The notes beneath the pieces were generated by a model, which was not told the origin of the DNA, did not search any database, and saw only the letters and a program-made list of their open reading frames with translations. The translations under genes were made by a program, and so were the position numbers. Positions 11,839 to 21,621 of a DNA stretch of 64,000 nt are shown here, piece after piece (position 1 is the stretch's first letter; every line of letters starts with the position of its first letter). Origin of the DNA: Halichondria panicea (lineage: Eukaryota > Porifera > Demospongiae > Suberitida > Halichondriidae); the NCBI RefSeq assembly GCF_963675165.1, contig NC_087386.1, positions 6,139,566-6,203,565 of the forward strand. Reading direction: 5' to 3'.

Positions 11839-13405
11839 TTAGTTTATCAATAGCGTCACTTCTGAAAGCTCAGCTGTACTTGGACTCAGGAAGTTGGGAG
11901 CATGATCGGCTGTGTCCGTAGGTAGGCTGACTCTAGTGGAGGGTGGAGCAGTTCGTAGTCCTGGACCAGCCGTCTCAATATCTGCTCTGTTGGCAAACCT
12001 CACATGTCTTGTTCTGCTATGAAAACTGTAGCACATGTAGCCAAAAACTACCAATGGGAAACACGATAGAAGAGGAGATATGACTGTCTGTGTTATCACG
12101 ACAGGCGTAACAGGAAAGATAGTACAATGAAAGCACCGCAGGTGCTGATGCCTCGGTGGAGGTGCCAAAGCTACATAACATAAAACTACTAATAGCTAGC
12201 TTTTATATTATACACACATTGATTATAATTATCATGATGAATTTTGCTGCATGCAATCAACCGAATAGAGTGGGTAATGATCGACCATGATTGTTGTTAA
12301 AAACGATCGATGCCAAAAGTTCAAGTCTAAAATTAATGGCTGAAAGTCAGCAGAGCCTTGCAGCTCTCTGCTCACTCTTGCAGCTACCAATAGCTAGCGT
12401 TCTAATGCAGAGCTAACTACTAAGTAGAGTAGTAACACTCGGTGAATAAGTTTTGCTACGGACTCTTCTGAAAAGGCTGCAATAGCATTCCAAGTAAGCA
12501 AAACTAGGCATAACTTGAGAACGAAGCATTATTTTGCAAATCCACGAATTAAAATCCAAGTAAACATGACTAGAAGCCTATAGAAACTCTTACTTGCACT
12601 TGATTCATCCTTGAGCAGCTGTAGCGGTCTACACAGACACACACACAGACACACAAACACACTACCGTATACCTCGCTTGCGCATGCGCACCGAGGCATA
12701 AATATCCATTCCCAACACAAACAGAGTAAAAAAAAATAGAGCAAAAAATATTCCTATTTCTTTCAGTACATCTCTTCTCCGTGCAATTTGCCTTCTCCAT
12801 AGAGTACAAAACCATATAGTTAAAACAACATTTCCTATGAAGCTTATTAGTACTAGTACAGGTGGTATGACTAAAATAATCATTTGCTGAGTGAGGTACA
12901 GAGCGAAGTTTGTCAGCACACTAAACACCAACCCGACAAGCAATGTTATCATGACAAATATAAATTCCAATAGAAAACGCGATCGATCACTACAAGGACG
13001 CCTTCTTGAGAAACTTACTAGGGTAAAGTAGATAGAGCAGACCAGTATAGCCGTAATCCACAGTAAACCGCTCTTTGCCACACTGAAGTACACACGTCTA
13101 ACTTGGTAACAAAAGTGGAACATTGACTCATCTCGTTTGAATGCTGGAATGCTCCAAAGCCATAATGCTCCAAGCTGTAGTGTAGTGATGACAGTCATGT
13201 AGACTATCCTTCTTACTAGAAAGTTAGTCTTCCTTCGACAGATAAACACAATGTTTAAGACCATCCCAACAAAACTCAATGGAAACACCACTGAGAGAAC
13301 TGCTGCTTGAGCAATGTAGACATCTGGCAGGGTTGTGTTGATATTTGTAGAATATGGATACCACGAATCAGGATCAGGATCAAGATAGCTGCAGTCCATT
13401 CTCAC
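11839..13405 (-). pseudogene. 7TM receptor copy 7, split by a transposon
   Basis: The 5' part (13405-12701) encodes the N-terminus, TM1-TM5 and TM6 up to GMDIY. The 3' part (12127-11839) continues with TM7 and the tail. Between them lies a ~570 bp element (about 12128-12700). The 5' part also lacks the usual KLCGC residues after TM3, so the copy was already diverging. The reading frame now ends soon after entering the element. Confidence 0.85.
12128..12700. mobile_element. Non-autonomous element inside receptor copy 7
   Basis: It is bounded by CAATGAAAGCACCGCAGG on the left and CGCACCGAGGCA on the right, with TA next to both ends. The same element occurs inverted at 31553-32678. It interrupts the receptor reading frame and has no coding capacity that I can support. 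The boundaries were set by comparison with uninterrupted receptor copies and with the second copy. Confidence 0.7.
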
Positions 13406-13686
13406 AAACTTTCAAATCAGCTTAGCAGTGTAGATGTGATTTTGATATCAGTCCATCAGGCGCCTTGCTAATTAGATTCATAAACGCATGGGCGAAACAC
13501 AGGAAGTTCTTAGCAACAGAGAATCAATGTAAAGCACAGCAAAACAAAACAAAAATACACAGCCAATAATACACAGGGCGTTTCATGCCTGTTACGGGCC
13601 CGTTACAGCCCAAAATCCACGTGGTGTATTCAACTGTTTGGTTAGATACTGCATAGCAGCCGGCTGTCTGTAATCAGTGGACTGGA

Positions 13687-14788
13687 TAGCCTCGATCCCA
13701 GGCCGAGTTTTCGCTTTTATAACGGTTAGGCGAACAACTGGGCCTGGTACTAGTTGTCTGCGCATGCGTCAGTCGTTCGTCAGATTCTGACGAATGGATA
13801 TTCTCGTTCACTTTCGTGACATTTATATTCGTGTACTATCGTGTACTAGAAGTCAGTTCCCGTTTTATCATTATTGGAATCGATTGGAATGGCTCTTAGC
13901 TGAAGCTTCTCTCTTCTCTGAAGCTTATTCTGAAGACTGAACAACAAGGGAAGAGGTATAAAGCTTTGTCAAGCTTGTTAAGGTCAGATATTTTTGTGTG
14001 GGCCCTATGGCTATGCTATTAAGTCTTGTTCATGTTTGGCAAGATCTACCGGTACGTAGGTAGACTATAGTTTCATCATTAATATAATGGATCAAGTGAA
14101 GAGTGTGAGCTAGAGAACTTGGTGCTGCCATCATCAGCTCGTCGACAATGACACTATAACCGAGAAATTTAATATGTATAGATCTACACGTATTTAAAAT
14201 GTCTACTTCTCTGTACAGGATCTAGGAGCAATGGCTAATATCCAGCTATCCCAACAGTGCTCCTCTTGGCTATACTAACGGACGAGACTGGACAGTTTGA
14301 GGTAAGGGTTTAACCGTCTTTGGTTTCTTTTAATATTGTCCTATACTCACAGGACTGGAGTATGACCTGCTCATTCGAGCGTTGCTGGGTAGCTCAGAGA
14401 CATCAAGAGAATCTACGTTTTCTCAAGCAAAATTTAACTGAGTTACGAGTTGGGGCCTAGAATCACAGAAGTCCAGCAGCCTGCTAAATCTTTTTGAAAC
14501 GTAATTTGAAGGCATTCAATCATCCTGAAGTTTCCCTGGGTCACTGTAATTGTGCTGCAGCACAACTGGCAACTCCCCAGGCCTTTGTGAAGCAGCTCCC
14601 TATGTGCATCTTTTGTGTACTCACTCTGTGCATTTTCTGTGTACAAATTTCGATTATTGATTTATTAAATATTTTTGCCAACCACAAATATACAATGAAA
14701 ATTTGACGCATGCGCAGACAACTAGTACCAGGCCCAGTTGTTCGCCTAACCGTTATAAAAGCGAAAACTCGGCCTGGGATCGAGGCTA
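13687..14788. mobile_element. 1.1 kb inverted-repeat element, TAGCCTCGA family
   Basis: The element is 1102 bp. Its ~85 bp terminal inverted repeats (starting TAGCCTCGATCCCAGGCC) appear identical along their length. It is flanked by a 9 bp duplication TGGACTGGA (13678-13686 and 14789-14797). The interior has no convincing coding exon. Two smaller relatives lie at 14799-15035 and 34403-34448, also with 9 bp duplications. Mutator-like is the most likely class. Confidence 0.85.
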
Positions 14789-14798
14789 TGGACTGGAC

Positions 14799-15035
14799 TA
14801 GCCTCGAGACCAGCCGTTCGTTATCTGAAAGAACGCCTGGTCAAGTTCCAATGTAGCACTCGTTCTATGGTCCAGGAATTTCTTGGACCGGTAATTGCCC
14901 GCAAAGGTCCGCCCAAGGTGTATTACCAATGAATATCATTATGATGCTATAAAATGCTGACTCAGCTAGAACGAGTGCTACATTGGAACTTGACCAGGCG
15001 TTCTTTCAGATAACGAACGGCTGGTCTCGAGGCTA
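14799..15035. mobile_element. 237 bp MITE, TAGCCTCGA family
   Basis: Terminal inverted repeats of over 60 bp (starting TAGCCTCGAGACCAGCCG) and a 9 bp duplication GGACTGGAC at 14790-14798 and 15036-15044. Its left target copy overlaps the right target copy of the preceding element, so the two were inserted in the same spot one after the other. Confidence 0.85.
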
Positions 15036-15182
15036 GGACTGGACTACTTAGAATGGACTACTGGAATGACCTTTCTGTGTATGCACAGTGCATGATTTGT
15101 GAGAGCAGTGCAGGATTGGCTATTTATACTTTAGGATATTATACACATATAGATAGTTCTATATATACACATTATATACGCC

Positions 15183-15423
15183 AGGAGCCCATAAAGAGAA
15201 GGAGTGGCTAACTTCAACGTATACTCGGGGATCACGTTTCGTAATTGCCCGTGAAACCGCACTTCGAAGCGACTAAGTGCTTGCAAACCGCAGCCCTGCA
15301 TTGCGTATAACACGTGTAGGGATTCAATCACTTAAGTGACTCTGCATAATATGGAAATGCGGTCATAGCCATTTACGAAACGTGATCCCCGTAGTCAGCT
15401 GCTCCTTCTCTTTATGGGCTCCT
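15183..15423. mobile_element. ~240 bp MITE with AGGAGCCC ends
   Basis: The ends are inverted repeats of 22 bp (AGGAGCCCATAAAGAGAAGG and its reverse complement), followed by a partly matching inner part (GGGGATCACGTTTCGTAA). The target duplication is not clear. Confidence 0.65.
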
Positions 15424-15655
15424 TTATACACATATGTTATATTGCATAGAGTGATGTATAAAGTCACAAATTACCACCGTAAAGTAGTATAATATGACTC
15501 AGTTTCGTGCATTGTCTAGTATTTCAGTTATGATGTTATTCTTTTGATAGTTAGTATTCCATTCAATACCAGTATATAATGTGCATAACATGCATATAAT
15601 TATAGTTATGCACATGTTATACACACATGTTAGACATAAAGTCAACGTGATAATA

Positions 15656-15702
15656 ATTATGTCACACTTACGCATAACTGTTATGCGTAAGTGTGACATA
15701 AT
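15656..15702. repeat. Perfect 23 bp palindrome
   Basis: Two 23-base arms (core GTCACACTTACGCATAAC) are perfect inverted copies separated by a single base. The surrounding DNA holds further partial inverted copies (ATGTTATACACATGTTAGAC near 15610 and 15728). It may be a tiny palindromic transposon or a replication hairpin. Confidence 0.8.
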
Positions 15703-16057
15703 ACCAGTATAATTATACCACGTTATGCAAATGTTATACACATGTTAGACATTAGGGATACAGTAAGCTGACTGTATATGTGTGTGTGTGTGTGCGTGTA
15801 TTCCAGCTGTAACTGCTCAGCAATTGCAATGTGACATAAAATATAATTGTCAACGCACCAGTCGCTACTTTTAGAGGTCAGAAAATTGCCTAATAGATCC
15901 CATAATTGGAGGGTCACCTTAGTACGGTTATGAACTTTTGACCTCTTGTAGACACTTTTTTGGATTATTTTTCATGCAGTTTTAAATTTTCGAATTAATA
16001 CATGTACGAAAAGTATGAAAATGCCCACTACACTGTACTCTGTATTAATTGCCTCAG

Positions 16058-16817
16058 GCTGCTCCTAAGAACGTGATGCTGGTTCATGGGGAGGCGTCCA
16101 AAATGGAATTCCTCAAACAAAAAGTGATGAAAGAATTTGGTGTCAACTGCTACATGCCGGCCAACGGGGAAACGGTTACCATTAAGACTCCGCCCACAAT
16201 ACCAGCTGACATGTCCCGCCTCCTCTTCAAGAAAACTCTGGAATCTTGTTATAGTAAGCGAACATTGCCTCCTCCCTAATTTAAATGACACGTAATATTT
16301 GGATATTATTAAGGAGCTGTATCTAATTAATGGTTGCCTTGTATACATGCAGGTCCGGATGCTAAGAGAATTTGTCCCTCCCCCAGCGTTGCCCCGGTAA
16401 CAGGTCTGTTAGTGATGAAGAATGATGTAAGTCTATAGTGATCGATTATGTTCACAATTTATATTTTTTTCTCACGCCCTCCAGTCTATCCGAATGTTGG
16501 ATAGCTCTGAGTCAATGTCTGAGGTTGGCCTCACTGCCCACACCCTCACAATCTCCACCACCCTCACAGTCGAGGACCATGCCCACACACCTGCACACTT
16601 TGTCGATCAACTCGCTCAAGTGACGGCCAAATTGCTACCTGACCATGTCATCAGTTGTCATGACAACACTGTGGCTCTCTCGGGAACGTCTGTTACCATC
16701 GAAGTTGTGAACTTTGAACCCAACCCTGAGATGCTCGTTAATTGGAATATAGAGGATGATAGCCTCGGAGAGTTCGTATGCTCCTCTCTACGCAGAAACT
16801 TGTCTCGACTATTATGA
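16058..16817 (+). CDS. INTS11: INTS11 3' end (left copy), three exons
   Basis: Three exons (16058-16253, 16353-16426, 16485-16817) encode the C-terminal part of Integrator subunit 11, the beta-CASP metallo-endonuclease that cuts snRNA 3' ends. The diagnostic stretch [19 protein letters not shown] is followed by [14 protein letters not shown], then the C-terminal domain ending LRRNLSRLL. All splice sites (A|GTAAGC, T|GTAAGT, CAG acceptors) and frames are intact. The metallo-beta-lactamase exons are not upstream here, where receptor copies lie instead. They may be beyond the left edge. The same exons recur at 38390-39149 with only a few changes. It could be the living gene end or a duplicate. 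The sequence alone cannot decide. Confidence 0.85.
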
Positions 16818-17047
16818 ACACTTAATTAATTCTGCTAGTGTAATAATCTTATAATTATATACATGTACATGTATCGATATTTATCAATTATTTTTCAACA
16901 TCAATAATGGAATTTTAATGGGGTTGACACAATAATTATTACCTGAATATACCAGCTAGAGTGTGCATGAAGTGAGATATAATATAAAACAGAGGGAGGT
17001 GGCTCTAAAAGTGCATAATTATGCTACTGACACAACTAGTCGAGTCT

Positions 17048-17188
17048 CTATGGTTCCTGATGTACAAGCAGCTCCACCTCTTCCTGCACCGTCAGCTGTG
17101 CCTTGGTGGGGTCATCCTCTACACCCAGCCCTCTGTCACCCGCACCACCTAGCATGAGCCGGCGCTGGGCATGGGGCTGCAGACGACC
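17048..17188 (-). pseudogene. Last exon of duplicated bHLH gene, cut by transposon
   Basis: It encodes RLMLGGAGDRGLGVEDD and ends LLVHQEP plus stop, matching the final exon of the bHLH gene at 39448-39587. The match ends at GCAGACGACC, where the transposon starts. The beginning of this exon reappears at 26315 on the far side of the element. Confidence 0.85.
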
Positions 17189-17296
17189 CAACTTATACTC
17201 TTTGTGAATATAGACTAATAGTATTATTATAATAGAAAAGATGCCATTATTGACCATTGATCTATATAGGTGTGGCCATCATTATAGATGAATAGC
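17189..17296 (+). repeat. Left terminal inverted repeat of KDZ element
   Basis: Starts CAACTTATACTC and ends near TATAGATGAATAGC. It pairs with 26206-26313. Confidence 0.9.
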
Positions 17297-19688
17297 GTAA
17301 ATGGTTCCGGTGATCCGAGCACTGCACGTACCTCCAGGGAAGCAGCTCTGCCTAGCTAGCCCAATTGAAGTGGACTCTGCTGTGTGGGTAGTGTGCATGT
17401 AGATCTAAACATGGATAAAGATATTGAACACACTGAAGGTCAGTGGATCTCAGGTACTTGTATACACTTGACTCCAGTACTGAGTCCCAGACATCTGCAT
17501 GGGTGAGAGAAAAAATCTCGTCACCTGCACTTGTCGTCTGCTGGGCTAGTACACAATTCATAGCTGCATGTTCCCTCGTGTATATCCGAGACCACTGAAA
17601 TGTCTTAGTATCGTGATTATAATTACAGCCCCAGCCGGGAAAAATGAATTAGAATAATTATGAGCATGGCCGCCTCTATATATATGGTTGGGGATGGGGG
17701 ATGGGCGAGGCACGTCTATCTACACTATTAGAACCCCCAAATTGTGCTCGATCCAAGCTGGTGTTTATGGGCTACAGTTAGTCGTCTATAGTGTCAAGTG
17801 CAATCTCTAGTACACAGGTGGATGTACGGTTTGATTTTTGGCCTCTGTATTTTACTGCTGCATCTTATTGTAGAACTATTCATCATCAAAAAATGTTATG
17901 GGTCAAAAAAGTAAAGCCGGCTGCCTTGGTAGCACAAACACGCCTTTTTATAAGCGCCAATTAAAGTAACCGTTGGCGCTTTTCAGCGTTTAGGTCCTAA
18001 AAATTGCGTCAAGTCTGAGCTTATAATTATGGTGGCGCTGTATCAACTACGGTAGATGGACATCAGTTTGTAGCATTTGCAGAGGGAAACAAAAATCTGA
18101 TGTTTGCAATTTCAATTTAGTATTTTTGATGTTGTTTTGGAACATTGACCTTTTCGTTGCATCACTGATTCAGTTGACGTGTGCACTTCTAGCATGTACA
18201 TAGATGTATACCAAGTTTAATTATACACTGCAGTCCAACCTCGAAGGGGAAACCTAATCAACCTTGAACGTTGAATAAACCAGACTACCCTCCTAACTAC
18301 TGTCCATAGCAGCTAGGAAATGTTCGAGGCGCTTAAGTATGTCATGAACTGAATTGTAATTGAATTTCCTTGTTCGTGATTAGTCTGTATACCTTTATAA
18401 TTATATAGCTAACTCTAATATTAAGTGTGTACTATATTTATTTGTAGAACTACCAGTACTCAAAAGTTTGTATGCCCACTGCAGTGCTTTTTTTACATGT
18501 TGGTAAAGGGTCTCATGCATCTAGCCCATTCGCCTTCCACCCGCCTTTGTATTATTGATACAGACAGTATACCCAGGGCTTCATAGAGGTGGGACGCTCA
18601 CCCCCTGGCTACAATTTTCCCCCCCTGGCAATTGTAAAAGAAAATATAGGCCATAACACACAGTGTTACGGCCTGTGACACACCAACCAAACAAAAAACT
18701 CTGCCTAATTATTCAATATTGAGTTTTTTACGAAGCTCTGCTATTCTACTACTCTTTCTGTTCATACGTTCACAATTTATTCTTCTAAGTCACTTTCTGT
18801 AAGTACAGAGGGAGCGACTTTCATTAACTAATATAAGTGAGAAAGGCTTGTGTTGCTCAGGCTATGGCTTTTATCTAGTACCATTCAGCCTAGGCAACTG
18901 CATTTTTATTACATTCCCCAATGCTATTATAACAATAACCCTGACACTGACACCACAGTTCCTAAAAATGCACCAGATGCGATATACGACAGTCTAAACA
19001 CAAAACTTTCCTTGGGGCATGCCCCCAGACTCCCCCCTAGATGGCCATGTGCTAACACACACAGATAATCGCCTCGCCGCTCATTTTTCTAAAATGTTGA
19101 TTTTGCCCCCCCCCCCCCCCCCTGTCATTTTTCTGTATGAAGGCCTGATACCTAAAACTTTATCATAAAGCCTTATAAGTATCCAAATTACCCATCCCAT
19201 TGACAAATTGGGGGAGCAGAAAATTGTTGCCGTATAGCGCGATATTTTCGAAGCACTTATATTTCGTGGAATGGCCTCTAAAAGCATTCGTTGCACAATG
19301 TTCGCGGAATGACAGCTTATATATACCGGAATAATTATATATAGCAGATAATTCTAATTAAAGAACAATTTTCGTGGACTTAATGTTCGTGTAGGATTGC
19401 TAACCCACGAAATCCGCGAAAATTTCGCGCTATACGGTATACATAATTATGGCTACAATAATTATATGCAGCAATAATTGCTTTTGCGACGCTGCCCAAC
19501 TCAGTATTATGAATGTGGTCCACTAGTGGTTACAACCGCTGAAGGGTGACAACCTGCATGGGCCCTTTTAGTGGGTTGCAACTATAGTCGATCAGTTACA
19601 GTGAGTGTATCCATTGTTAATTAACAGCCTGAATTTCATTATTGTTGTCTTTTACCCTGTTTAAAGTGTCGTTAAAATTATTTTGTAG
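17297..19688. other. KDZ element left interior, no gene assigned
   Basis: I see no exon with support. It may hold the promoter or 5' exons of the plus-strand protein. A Cys-containing stretch after an acceptor at about 19465 (NNCFCDA) hints at a decayed exon. It also holds a C-homopolymer at 19107-19122 and the MITE at 19230-19437. Confidence 0.4.
19230..19437. mobile_element. 208 bp MITE with CCGTATAGC ends
   Basis: Inverted ends CCGTATAGCGCGATATTTTCG and its near reverse complement, with TA on the right and TG on the left. It is related to the element at 28595-29078 and is inserted inside the KDZ transposon. Confidence 0.7.
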
Positions 19689-20369
19689 AAATCCATGCCA
19701 CCCCAAGACGACGGTGTCAATGTGGAGAATACTGTCATATTCGTTGTAATAAATTTCCCTCCTGTAAGGCCGTTTTTCCACCTTCCCATAAGAAACTGGC
19801 TGTAGGAGAGCCAAGAAAGTATCCTGCGGATCTATTGGCACAACTTCACAAAAAGGTTGAGTGGAATTACATTGGAATTGTTGCCGGACTTTAAACAATA
19901 ATTATAACCAGTTATCAGCACATTGATTATAATTACATAGTGATAATTATACTACTTGCATGTATGATTGTTGCACACTTATGCAAGTTAATTGCATGGC
20001 TGAAGTGATGTATCATGCTTATAGCTACCAACATAATTATGATCAGAGACAAAATCTACAACTGATGCACAGTATGCATGCGTTCGATACTTTCTTCTCT
20101 CTTTTATTATGGACTCTTTCTATAATTGTGATGTCTCACACATGGTACATTTATTTATGAATGTTAACTTTGTTTTTGTGTTCCTCCAGGCAAACCAGTT
20201 GCACCAACTTGGATATGATGTCTTTATCGTTACGCATAGGTATTCCAAAGTACACACTTATCAAAGAATCACTACACCTGGTGCAGCTAAGGAGTTCAGT
20301 CATAAATATGAAAACGTTTTTCAATTGTGGAAGTCTTACATGAATGTGAAACCCAATACTACCCTAACT

Positions 20370-21272
20370 AACAGTTCCACCCTCTCTACTAGCCCTACCA
20401 GTCAACCTGCTGCCGACTCTAACAGTGCCCCGACACAGGAAAATGTTCCCATCAACACTAACAGTTCCACCCTCTCTACTAGCCCTACCAGTCAGCCTGC
20501 TGCCGTCTCTAACAGTGCCCCGACACAGGAAAATGTTCCCATCAACACTAACAGTTCCACCCTCTCTACTAGCCCTACCAGTCAGCCTGCTGCCGTCTCT
20601 AACAGTGCCCCGACACAGGAAAATGTTTCCATCAACACTAACAGTTCCACCCTCTCTACTAGCCCTACCAGTCAGCCTGCTGCCGTCTCTAACAGTGCCC
20701 CGACACAGGAAAATGTTTCCATCAACACTAACAGTTCCACCCTCTCTACTAGCCCTACCAATCAGCCTGCTGCCGACTCTAACAGTGCCCCGACACAGGA
20801 AAATGTTTCCATCAACACTAACAGTTCCACCCTCTCTACTAGCCCTACCAGTCAGCCTGCTGCCGACTCTAACAGTGCCCCGACACAGGAAAATGTTCCC
20901 ATCAACACTAACAGTTCCACCCTCTCTACTAGCCCTACCAGTCAGCCTGCTGCCGTCTCTAACAGTGCCCCGACACAGGAAAACGTTCCCATCAACACTA
21001 ACAGTTCCACCCTCTCTACTAGCCCTACCAGTCAGCCTGCTGCCGACTCTAACAGTGCCCCGACACAGGAAAATGTTCCCATCAACACTAACAGTTCCAC
21101 CCTCTCTACTAGCCCTACCAGTCAGCCTGCTGCCGACTCTAACAGTGCCCCGACACAGGAAAATGTTCCCATCAACACTAACAGTTCCACCCTCTCTACT
21201 AGCCCTACCAGTCAGCCTGCTGCTGCTGTCTCTAACAGTGCCCCGACACAGGAAAATGTTCCCATCAACACT
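20370..21272 (+). repeat. 90 bp coding minisatellite, ten copies
   Basis: Ten tandem 90 bp units (starts at 20370, 20460, 20550 and so on) are nearly identical and are followed by a partial unit. Each encodes 30 residues rich in Ser, Thr, Pro and Asn. The few differences (Asp/Val in one position, Pro/Ser in another) point to recent amplification. Confidence 0.95.
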
Positions 21273-21399
21273 AACAGTTCCACCCTCTCTATACTAGCCC
21301 TACCAGTCAGCCTGCTGCTGCTGTCTCTAACAGTGCCCCGACACCGGCAACAGTTACTGTCTTCACTACCACCCTAACTGATAGAAAGAAACGTCGTCG

Positions 21400-21496
21400 T
21401 TGCGGTGTCTGCGATGGGTGCCGACATCCTAATTGTGGTACATGCCCGACATGCTTAAATCAGAAATGGAAAAAGGCATGTTTAAAAAGACATTGC
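21400..21496 (+). other. CXXC-type zinc-finger coding segment
   Basis: Eight cysteines with spacing C-x2-C-x2-C-x4-C-x2-C-x2-C-x8-C-x4-C, flanked by basic residues (RKKRRR before, KRHCHNK at the end). It is in frame with its own stop but out of frame with the preceding repeats because of the TA insertion. Confidence 0.8.
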
Positions 21497-21621
21497 CATA
21501 ATAAGAATTAATTTGTGAATTGAACTGATAATATATAGTGTATTGCTATATAGCTCATAGTAATTATTATTCATTAATTTAGTATCATAATTTCATGCAG
21601 TCAGTTGGTTACTCAAACTAT

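Larger units (their letters stand above)
19689..21511 (+). pseudogene. Transposon-borne repeat/CXXC zinc-finger protein, one frameshift
   Basis: A putative Cys-rich exon (19689-19855, RRRCQCGEYCHIRC) joins in phase to 20190 onward (ANQLHQLGYDVF). Then follow ten 30-residue repeats (NSSTLSTSPTSQPAA...), a partial eleventh, and a basic CXXC-type zinc finger. The finger has CGVCDGC, four residues, CGTCPTC, eight residues, C, four residues, C, preceded by RKKRRR, and the gene stops at 21509-21511. The eight-cysteine spacing is that of CXXC fingers of chromatin proteins, which bind unmethylated CpG, though the usual glycine-rich segment is shortened. A TA duplication near 21290 shifts the frame between repeats and finger, so this copy is broken unless it is an assembly error. 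The 5' exon structure is uncertain. The gene converges on the KDZ transposase inside the same element. Confidence 0.7.

Noticed and set aside
14443-14706. Short open frames inside the 1.1 kb TAGCCTCGA element
   Set aside because: No transposase motif and no codon-like pattern. Treated as non-coding.
16028-16348. Minus-strand frame opposite the INTS11 exon
   Set aside because: Shadow of the plus-strand coding exon, no independent support.
18850-19068. Short plus-strand frame inside the KDZ element
   Set aside because: Low-complexity, no splice or motif support.
20425-21297. A 290-residue open frame in a second frame over the 90 bp repeat
   Set aside because: The unit length is a multiple of three, so all frames without a stop in one unit stay open. 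The frame linked to the CXXC finger and to the upstream exon is the better candidate.
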